Shown: positions 7,566 to 12,917 of the stretch, in pieces
How positions within the stretch are numbered: position 1 is the first letter of the stretch
Layout: every line of letters starts with the position of its first letter
Source: Bdellovibrionales bacterium
Lineage (GTDB): Bacteria; Bdellovibrionota; Bdellovibrionia; Bdellovibrionales; UBA1609
Length of the DNA: 12,917 nucleotides
Direction: 5' to 3'
Assembly (NCBI GenBank): GCA_026713205.1
Contig: JAPOOY010000138.1
Span: forward strand, 1-12,917
Notes under the pieces: generated by a model
The model's database searches: none
Seen by the model: only the letters and a program-made list of their open reading frames with translations
What the model was told of the DNA's origin: nothing
Position numbers and translations under genes: made by a program

Positions 7566-8792
7566 ATGAAAATAAGATTCCTTCTTTTAATGAGCAGCGT
7601 CATTATGACGGGCTGTTATTTTGGCGGCGGTTTTACCAATATAGCCCCTTCCGTTGGCTCTAAAACATCCGCGCCTGATGAAGATTTTATGTACCTTGAT
7701 TTAAATGACAACTATTATGACAATTTGGGCGTGGAGCCTCCCCTCTATGAAATGAATACAACGGAGGGTGCTGATAAAAGTGCACGAAGAGACAGCAGGT
7801 CTAACTGTGAAATTCTCTATGATGAGGAGGAACCAGCGGGTCCGGAAATTATCTGTATATTTGACTATATGGAAGAGGAATTTTTGACATATGACCTGTC
7901 CTTTGTGGTGAATGTTCCAAAGGGAATGTGTTCCCATTTATTCATTGATCCCTCCTGGCATTATAACCGACCTATGGGCCGCGGCCCCCTAGTAATCAAA
8001 CATGTAAAAACAACGGATGATGAGGGCAATGAATCTGATACATACTGCGACGAACAACAAAATAAATGCGTTGATGAAGAAAGTAAAATAACCGAGGATC
8101 TATGTCCTTATACTCATAATAGAGGGAAGGATAAAATCAGCTGCTGTCTGGGCACATACGATATAGATAGTGAAACCTCTTCCTCTACTAATAACTCCTG
8201 GGGAGGGGAAGCAAAAAACTGCCTGGGAGGTCCCGGACGAACCAGTTGGGACTCCTATGACAGAGATGGCTTTCCAATAACTTCAGTGAGGGAATATATT
8301 TTGGAGGATGGTTTAAGACTCACTTTTGAGATTAACAATTTAATAGATGTGGCCGAAGGAGGATGTTACAATACTCCCATTGACAATTACATGGAGCGGT
8401 TTGACAAACCGGTGGAAGATCTCATGGAGAGCTCCCTGGATCTTCCGACATTTATTGATCAGAAAAATGATCTTCTTCCAGGCAATCCGTTTTATACCTT
8501 TGAATGCAGGGATTCCGCGGGAGACATCCCCCATCGCATCAACCTGATGATTCGGGAATGGAATACCTATGAAGAATTTTATGCCTTCTATGACTCGGGA
8601 GGCTCTGATGATAACGCTGATCCGGATATAAAAGGTGAGGAAGGAGAGGATTGTGAATACGAACCAAGACTGCAGCTTCGCAGTGACTGTGCGTTAGTGA
8701 GTGACGGTTGCACGACCTGTTGCAATGATTATTGGGATCTGGAAGATACATTGGAACTTAGGGATTACCCTGAGGCCCATTATGTACAGTAG
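7566..8792 (+). CDS. Cysteine-rich acidic lipoprotein of unknown function
   Basis: This encodes 408 residues from ATG 7566. MKIRFLLLMSSVIMTGC is a canonical lipoprotein signal peptide with lipidation at Cys17. The mature chain is acidic and rich in Asp, Glu, Asn and Tyr. It has 16 further cysteines, including CC pairs in SCCLG and TTCCND, an even number that suits disulfide pairing after export. Near the C-terminus a cluster EDCEYEPRLQLRSDCALVSDGCTTCC holds six of them. No known domain was recognised. An upstream in-frame GTG at 7539 has a better ribosome site (AGAGAGG, 11 bases away) and would add nine residues; the ATG is preferred because it gives the cleaner signal peptide. Prepilin lies upstream and nth downstream; neither suggests a role. 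Confidence 0.7.
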   Translation: MKIRFLLLMSSVIMTGCYFGGGFTNIAPSVGSKTSAPDEDFMYLDLNDNYYDNLGVEPPLYEMNTTEGADKSARRDSRSNCEILYDEEEPAGPEIICIFDYMEEEFLTYDLSFVVNVPKGMCSHLFIDPSWHYNRPMGRGPLVIKHVKTTDDEGNESDTYCDEQQNKCVDEESKITEDLCPYTHNRGKDKISCCLGTYDIDSETSSSTNNSWGGEAKNCLGGPGRTSWDSYDRDGFPITSVREYILEDGLRLTFEINNLIDVAEGGCYNTPIDNYMERFDKPVEDLMESSLDLPTFIDQKNDLLPGNPFYTFECRDSAGDIPHRINLMIREWNTYEEFYAFYDSGGSDDNADPDIKGEEGEDCEYEPRLQLRSDCALVSDGCTTCCNDYWDLEDTLELRDYPEAHYVQ

Positions 8793-8899
8793 CTCCTGAC
8801 AGTCTCTTGAAAAGATCCCGAAGCAAAATGAAGAAATTATTCTCTTTTTTGATCTGACAATTTAAAACAAAAAAACCGGACAACCAAAAAAGTGAAACC

Positions 8900-9592
8900 A
8901 TGCCTGTAGAATCTCCTGTCTTTAAAAAAAAACGAGCCGGAAAGATCATCACTCTTTTAAGAAAACATTATCCTGAAGCCCGTTGCGCTCTTAATTTTAC
9001 AAATCCTCTGGAGCTTTTAGTCGCCACTCAACTCAGCGCCCAATGTACGGATAAAAGAGTGAATTTGGTGACAAAAAAACTATTTCACACTTGTAAAACG
9101 GCGGAGGATTACGCCCGTATTCCTCTTCAAAAACTGGAAACACTCATTCAATCCACAGGCTTTTTCAGAAATAAAGCCAGAAATATTCAAAAGGCCTGTC
9201 AGACTCTGGCGGAATGTCACAGAGGACAGGTGCCCGAGGATTTTGATCAACTGGTGAATTTAGCGGGCGTGGGACGCAAAACCGCCCATGTGGTTATGGG
9301 AAACGCCTTTAATCAGCCTTCAGGATTAGTGGTTGATACCCATGTGAGAAGGCTCTCCAACAGAATGGGTTTGGTTAAAACCCCTAATGTTTATCAAATT
9401 GAAAGAGAACTGGAAAAGCTGGTTCCAAAAAAACAATGGATTATATTTTCCCATTGGATGATTGAACATGGGAGAGGGATATGTTCCGCCCGCCGCCCCC
9501 TCTGTTCTTCCTGCTTTTTATCCGAACTGTGCCCAAGGCAGGGGATAACTCCCACTAAACAAAAAAACAATCCTTCAAAAAAAAGAAAATGA
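8900..9592 (+). CDS. nth: Endonuclease III, DNA glycosylase/AP lyase
   Basis: This encodes 230 residues, close to the usual length for the family. It removes oxidised pyrimidines from DNA and nicks the abasic site in base excision repair. The helix-hairpin-helix LAGVGRKTAHVV is at residues 121-132 with catalytic Lys127. The catalytic Asp146 sits in VVDTHVRRLSNRMGL. Four cysteines, C195-x6-C202-x2-C205-x5-C211, form the [4Fe-4S] site. The QLSAQCTDKRVN stretch is typical of Nth. The tail after Cys211 is Lys-rich (KQKNNPSKKRK), and the stop is directly followed by the left end of element E. The ribosome site before ATG 8900 is weak (AAGTGA). The 107-base gap upstream shows no clear terminator or promoter. 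Confidence 0.95.
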   Translation: MPVESPVFKKKRAGKIITLLRKHYPEARCALNFTNPLELLVATQLSAQCTDKRVNLVTKKLFHTCKTAEDYARIPLQKLETLIQSTGFFRNKARNIQKACQTLAECHRGQVPEDFDQLVNLAGVGRKTAHVVMGNAFNQPSGLVVDTHVRRLSNRMGLVKTPNVYQIERELEKLVPKKQWIIFSHWMIEHGRGICSARRPLCSSCFLSELCPRQGITPTKQKNNPSKKRK

Positions 9593-9806
9593 CAGTTTGA
9601 GTTTTACGGTTTTTCATTTATATAAAATTAGCTCTTCCTTAAGAGAGTAGAGGGGTCAAAAGTGAGTTCGGCTTTGACACAGAAGCGACCAAAGGTCGCT
9701 CTGTGGCAAAACGCATGTCTGAACTTTTGACCCCTCTACTCTCTTAAGGGAGAGTGTAATCCTTCTTTCATCTGAAAAACCGTAAAACCCAAATGCGATT
9801 GGTGCA
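9593..9806. repeat. Element E: about 214-bp fold-back repeat after nth
   Basis: The outer flanks are inverted: CAGTTTGAGTTTTACGGTTT at 9593-9612 and AAAAACCGTAAAACCCAAATG at the right, followed by the degenerate terminus CGATTGGTGCA. Inside, a 32-bp stem (9632-9663 with 9723-9754; one G-T pair at 9636/9750) encloses a 59-nt loop (9664-9722). The reverse complement of that loop differs from the loop of element B at only four positions. The loop contains a perfect inner pair GCGACC/GGTCGC within GACACAG...CTGTGGC. With no T-run after the stem, it is not a standard terminator. It fills most of the 319-base gap between nth and the lysine-rich gene; the remainder, 9807-9911, holds the leader of that gene. 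Confidence 0.85.
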
Positions 9807-9892
9807 AGAATCTAAAAATATAAACTAACGGAGAGCGCTTTTCCAGAAATAATGAAAAAACTCTTGCCTCCAATGTGTAAAGCACATATGAT

Positions 9893-9908
9893 GACCTGAA
9901 AAGAGGTC
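9893..9908 (+). promoter_or_regulatory. Ribosome site held in a small hairpin before the lysine-rich gene
   Basis: GACCT (9893-9897) and AGGTC (9904-9908) form a perfect 5-bp stem with a 6-nt loop, gaaaag. The purine-rich AGAGG that would bind 16S rRNA overlaps the right arm, five bases before ATG 9912. A three-codon frame, ATG ATG ACC TGA, runs through the left arm. Translation through it, or melting, might expose the site. The stem is short, so regulation is speculative; the ribosome site itself supports the chosen start. Confidence 0.4.
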
Positions 9909-9911
9909 CGA

Positions 9912-10445
9912 ATGACTCCTAAAAAAATAGACAAAAACAAAAAACCAGGAAAAACTGATTCTAAGGCTTCAAAAAAAGCGGCTCAAACCGCAAGTAAAAA
10001 AACTTCAAAGAAAACAACAGAAAAAAAGTCAGTCAAAAAATCGCCAAAACAAACCCAAGTAAAAAAACCAACATCCATCTCACAAAAGCCTCCGGCTAAA
10101 AAAGCATCAAAACCACAAACCAAACTGAAAGCCGAAAAAAAACCTGCTAAAGCTGAAAAAAAACCCGCTAAAGCCAAAAAAGCAAAGGGGACAAAAAAGA
10201 AAAAATCTGTGGAAACGGAAAACCTTGCTCTTTCCAAGGAAGATCTGGCTCTTTGGAAAGACTCTTATAACCAATACAAAAACAATAAATCGGCCAATTA
10301 CAATATGAAAAACAGTTACACGCCTCAAACGGCTATCACCCACCCAACATTTGGCTGGGGATTTATCTTATCCGTGAATGACAATCGCCTGGAAGTCTTA
10401 TTTCAGGAAGGCAAAAAAAAACTCATATCAAACTATCATGGCTAA
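9912..10445 (+). CDS. Lysine/alanine-rich, histone H1-like protein with tudor-like C-terminal domain
   Basis: This encodes 177 residues. Residues 1 to about 100 are low complexity: Lys, Ala, Ser, Thr and Pro, with AEKKPAK repeated twice, resembling histone H1 tails. Such tails bind nucleic acids by charge. Residues 136-177 (ITHPTFGWGFILSV, then LEVLFQEGKKKLIS) resemble the small beta-barrel HPKFGxGxV...VxFxxGxKxL domain found at the UvrD C-terminus and in many stand-alone deltaproteobacterial proteins, which can contact RNA polymerase or nucleic acid. Known UvrD-type tudor behaviour is family knowledge; the role here is inference. ATG 9912 follows AGAGG. The stop overlaps infA by 8 bases, so the two are probably translated together. 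The long A-runs may be prone to slippage. Confidence 0.8.
   Translation: MTPKKIDKNKKPGKTDSKASKKAAQTASKKTSKKTTEKKSVKKSPKQTQVKKPTSISQKPPAKKASKPQTKLKAEKKPAKAEKKPAKAKKAKGTKKKKSVETENLALSKEDLALWKDSYNQYKNNKSANYNMKNSYTPQTAITHPTFGWGFILSVNDNRLEVLFQEGKKKLISNYHG
10131..10172 (+). repeat. Two 21-bp tandem units inside the lysine-rich gene
   Basis: GCCGAAAAAAAACCTGCTAA plus A (10131-10151) is followed by the near-identical GCTGAAAAAAAACCCGCTAA plus A (10152-10172), encoding AEKKPAK twice. A partial third unit, gccaaaaaagca, follows. This is an in-frame repeat likely to change copy number. Confidence 0.75.
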
Positions 10446-10659
10446 AAGTGATTTAACTCAACTTGATGGCCATGTGATGGATGTATCCGCCGGTGGAGTC
10501 TATAAAATACAACTGGAAAACAAGGATATTAAAGTGTCCGCAAAACTCTGCGGGAAAATGAGGCGATACAATATACAAGTGGTTGTGGGAGATCGAGTGA
10601 CTGTGGGTTTTTCTCCAAAAGATTTAACCACCGGCCTTATCATTTACCGTTATCGCTAA
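10438..10659 (+). CDS. infA: Translation initiation factor IF-1
   Basis: This encodes 73 residues, the usual IF-1 length. The OB fold runs through the whole protein: GHVMDVSAGGVYKIQLEN, then KVSAKLCGKMRRYNIQVVVGDRVTV, then SPKDLTTGLIIYRYR. It aligns along its length with E. coli IF-1 (GTVLETLPNTMFRVELEN, SGKMRKNYIRILTGDKVTV, LTPYDLSKGRIVFRSR). It binds the ribosomal A site during initiation. The start ATG lies inside the end of the upstream gene (ATGGCTAA overlap), suggesting translational coupling. infA is more often near ribosomal protein genes, alone, or as an extra copy; whether this is the only copy cannot be told here. Confidence 0.93.
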   Translation: MAKSDLTQLDGHVMDVSAGGVYKIQLENKDIKVSAKLCGKMRRYNIQVVVGDRVTVGFSPKDLTTGLIIYRYR

Positions 10660-10870
10660 TATACTCCTCCGGTTTGAAATTTTCAGTTATTTGAATAATA
10701 TCATATCTGCCATTTTTAGAAAGTCTCTCTATTTTTTCAGGCAGGCCGTCCTGGCCTGCTGGTATTCTGCCATCCTGGCAGAAAGCATTCAAAAATAGAG
10801 AGACTTTCTAAAAATGGCATGTAGCTTTATTCCAAATTTGATTCATGAAATTTCAAGCACGATCGGTATA
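10660..10870. repeat. Element F: 211-bp repeat, element C type carrying an inserted branched hairpin
   Basis: The left end TATACTCCTCCGGTTTGAAA directly follows the infA stop, and the right end is TTTCAAGCACGATCGGTATA. The outer sequence matches element C in reverse orientation. In the middle, a perfect 29-bp stem (10708-10736 with 10791-10819) encloses a 54-nt loop. The loop holds two further perfect hairpins: GCAGGCC/GGCCTGC (10741-10747, 10753-10759) and TTCTGCCA/TGGCAGAA (10765-10772, 10776-10783). It sits between two convergent genes and could end or slow both transcripts, but has no classic T-run terminator. The 40 bases from 10871 to the next gene show nothing recognisable. Confidence 0.85.
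10714..10820. mobile_element. 107-bp hairpin insert within element F
   Basis: Element C reads CTGCCATGTAGC at the matching site. Element F reads CTGCCAT, then 107 extra bases, then GTAGC, with AT present on both sides of the extra segment. The outermost part of the stem (TGCCAT/ATGGCA) uses bases of the host repeat on the left and an inverted copy on the right. Insertion in F is the simpler reading, but a precise loss from C would look the same. No encoded enzyme is present. Confidence 0.55.
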
Positions 10871-10910
10871 AAGAGCCGCTCCAAAAAGAACATACAATTT
10901 CATTTTAAAT

Positions 10911-12917
10911 TTAATGATCTTTTTCTAATGTTTTAATATAACCTTTGAGTTTTTCTGCAACAGAATCATCCATTTGAAAAGTGGAGACATCCGCTTGAAC
11001 TCCCTCATATCCTCTTACAGAAAAGGTTTGATAAACATAAGTCAGAAGAACGGGCAGAGATTTAATCTTTTTCTGAACAATCCATTCCTTAATCTCTTTT
11101 ATAAATGGCTCATCATATTCAATAAGTCCCAAATTTCTCAACTTGCTATAAGAATCAAACCGGACAGCCAGAGCTTTTGTTTTATCCTTATAAAGATCAT
11201 ATTCATTCAATTTACGCTCCATGTAGCTACAAAAAAATGTAAACCCTGATATTTGAAGACAACGCTCTTTTATCTTCTTTCCAGCTTTTAAATATTTCTT
11301 AAATTGCTGAATGCGAGTGGCTTCTATCTCAGAGAGAAAAGGAATCGGGCCGGAAAAAATATCAGACATCTGAACATCCGTACTCAGAAAAAAGGCCTTA
11401 TCCGCTTTATAGGTCAGCCTTGGAACGGTTAAACTGTGAAACCCCGATTCCTGAAAAAGAGCTTTAGCAAAACGATCGGAATCCAGTATCCTGATGAGAT
11501 GTAAATCATCCGGTTCAAAAAGTCCAAAAGACCTGTGGAGAGGAGATAAAACAGCATTTGAGAATCGCTCTCTTACAGTTTCTCCGTAATAGAAAGGAGT
11601 CTGACTGGCTAAAATAACCACATCCTTGAACCCTATTAAATACACCTCCACATATTTGAATTCCTGTTTTAAGGTATGGCAGACCATACGGAAAATCTCC
11701 GCATCCATACTATAGGTGTGAAGCCATTGGGCCAGAACCCCTCCTTTATTTAATTTCTTATTCGCCAGTTGATAAAACTCTCTGGCAAATAGATTCTCCA
11801 TTCCCATCACCCAGGGATTACTGGGTTCCGACACAATAAAATCAAACTTTTTCTTTGTTTTTGAAAAATATCTAAAGGCATCCCTCTCAATCACTTTCAC
11901 TTTTGGGTTGGAAGAAAAATCAAAATTTGTGCGAATGGACTTTAAACCGGAAATCACCGCAGGGGAAATCTCCAAAACCACGACCTCCTTCATGTCCTCC
12001 AGTTTTCCCAACACTCCCGCTGAAATCCCCGTTCCCAATCCCACAACGGCAGAAGATAATTCCGGCTTTTCAGGTAAAAATAAATATCCCAAAGAGGACA
12101 AGAGCACCACCGTGGAGAAGTCATTGATGGAATGACCATCGGATTTGCCATTAATGACAAGAGAATAGGCATTGACAACCTCAGGAGAAAATTTCTGAAT
12201 CTTTTGTATCCTCTCAGCATCCTGCTCGGCCGGATAAGTTAAAATAGAAACCGTGGCATTAGGGCCGTCATCAAAAAAAGCGGTGTTCGCTTCCACAAGC
12301 TTAGGAAGAAAAAACATTTTTTGAAAATGCCAGGGAGAAAGGATTCTCTGTCTGAAATATCCAATCAGATGACCGGTGCGGTTCCATTGGGGTAAAACAG
12401 CCAACCAAATAAGACACATCACTGCAAATCCTGAAAGAAGCCTCCTCCTTTCCCAAAAACAAATCACTCCAAATAAAAGAATTAAAATGCCAAGGTTAAT
12501 TTTAAATAAACTGTCCAAATCAAAAAAATAAAACGCCAAGTATCCTATAACCACCGCCCCAAACACCGTTCCCAATGTGTTGAAAAAATAAAGATAACCG
12601 CATAATGTCCCGTAATCCTCCTTCCTCTTTTTCAAAAAATAATAGGAAAGAGGCAGTAAACGACCCATAAAAAACGCAATGGGAAAAATAAATAGAAATA
12701 AAAACAACCAAATCTCCACCTTAAACACATACCAGTTAAAGGGTATTGTCGTTAAAGCCACCCGTACATGACTGAGCCATATAGACCAATAAGGTCCGGT
12801 AACATAAGCGATTGCCAGAAAAACCGCCGATAAAAAAATCTGACGAATAAAATACCCGGGAGACACTTTCTCCGGAAGAAGAAGACTCCCAAGTCCCAAT
12901 CCCCCCACAAACAAAGA
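10911..12917 (-). CDS. Membrane-fused spermidine-synthase-like protein (N-terminus beyond window)
   Basis: At least 668 residues are visible, and the frame is open to the right edge, so the start lies outside; the TTG near 12914 is not taken as the start. The first 190 visible residues hold about five membrane segments beginning with FVGGLGLGSLLL, typical of fused MFS/SpeE-like proteins. A Rossmann methyltransferase-type domain follows: VVGLGTGISAGVLG (near residue 290) for the nucleoside, VVVLEISP as the acidic strand, then FDFIVSEPSNPWVMGMEN (near 360) and FAREFYQL. True spermidine synthases carry a catalytic Asp in the DSSDP-like motif; here it is SEPSNP, as in many membrane-fused relatives whose substrate is unknown. 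Actual polyamine synthesis is therefore uncertain. The last 150 residues are a less conserved helical tail. It converges on infA across element F. Confidence 0.82.
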   Translation of the reverse strand, partial: SLFVGGLGLGSLLLPEKVSPGYFIRQIFLSAVFLAIAYVTGPYWSIWLSHVRVALTTIPFNWYVFKVEIWLFLFLFIFPIAFFMGRLLPLSYYFLKKRKEDYGTLCGYLYFFNTLGTVFGAVVIGYLAFYFFDLDSLFKINLGILILLFGVICFWERRRLLSGFAVMCLIWLAVLPQWNRTGHLIGYFRQRILSPWHFQKMFFLPKLVEANTAFFDDGPNATVSILTYPAEQDAERIQKIQKFSPEVVNAYSLVINGKSDGHSINDFSTVVLLSSLGYLFLPEKPELSSAVVGLGTGISAGVLGKLEDMKEVVVLEISPAVISGLKSIRTNFDFSSNPKVKVIERDAFRYFSKTKKKFDFIVSEPSNPWVMGMENLFAREFYQLANKKLNKGGVLAQWLHTYSMDAEIFRMVCHTLKQEFKYVEVYLIGFKDVVILASQTPFYYGETVRERFSNAVLSPLHRSFGLFEPDDLHLIRILDSDRFAKALFQESGFHSLTVPRLTYKADKAFFLSTDVQMSDIFSGPIPFLSEIEATRIQQFKKYLKAGKKIKERCLQISGFTFFCSYMERKLNEYDLYKDKTKALAVRFDSYSKLRNLGLIEYDEPFIKEIKEWIVQKKIKSLPVLLTYVYQTFSVRGYEGVQADVSTFQMDDSVAEKLKGYIKTLEKDH

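Noticed and set aside
9983..10343. Phe-rich minus-strand frames opposite the lysine-rich gene
   Set aside because: Poly-A tracts encoding Lys read as Phe on the other strand; an artefact of composition.
12520..12914. TTG near 12914 as the start of the spermidine-synthase-like gene
   Set aside because: The frame is open to the edge and begins mid-way through a conserved membrane segment (FVGGLGLGS), so the true start is outside the window.
1..12917. CRISPR array or phage/IS region explaining the repeats
   Set aside because: Repeats are not regularly spaced, spacers are genes, and no Cas, transposase or integrase frame is present in the window.

Overview
The window is AT-rich bacterial DNA holding eight protein genes, with a family of palindromic repeats in five of the intergenic spaces. 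The gene types are a giant metzincin-like lipoprotein, an Flp-type pilin, a lysine-rich protein with a tudor-like tail, and a membrane-fused spermidine-synthase-like protein. These fit a predatory or related lineage of the Bdellovibrionota or former Deltaproteobacteria. That placement is inference: no rRNA or marker with lineage resolution is present. No tRNA, rRNA, CRISPR array, transposase or integrase was seen.

Layout, left to right. Positions 1-86 are the right half of a repeat element (A). A minus-strand gene of about 1,900 codons (96-5792) encodes a lipoprotein zinc metalloprotease. The divergent space 5793-6297 holds two adjacent repeat elements (B and C). Next come, on the plus strand, an AmpD-type amidase (6298-7011), a 32-bp minimal element (D), a class III/Flp-like prepilin (7101-7319), a cysteine-rich lipoprotein (7566-8792) and endonuclease III, nth (8900-9592). 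A 214-bp element (E) follows. Then a lysine-rich protein (9912-10445) overlaps infA (10438-10659) by 8 bases. The convergent space 10660-10910 holds element F, and the window ends inside a minus-strand fused membrane/spermidine-synthase-like gene (10911 to beyond 12917).

The genes do not form one pathway. The only tight coupling is the lysine-rich gene with infA. Several products belong to the cell envelope: two lipoproteins, a pilin, and a membrane methyltransferase-fold protein. The amidase acts on muropeptides and is probably cytoplasmic.

The most unusual content is the repeat family. Elements end in outward-pointing copies of CAAACACGATCGGTATA. B and E enclose a nearly identical 59-nt loop (4 differences, opposite orientation) inside about 32-bp stems. 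The outer two thirds of those stems are unrelated between copies, yet complementary within each copy. F and C are the same element with and without a 107-bp insert that folds into a stem carrying two inner hairpins. No mobilising enzyme is encoded here, so these look like non-autonomous fold-back or MITE-like elements, possibly with effects on transcript ends.
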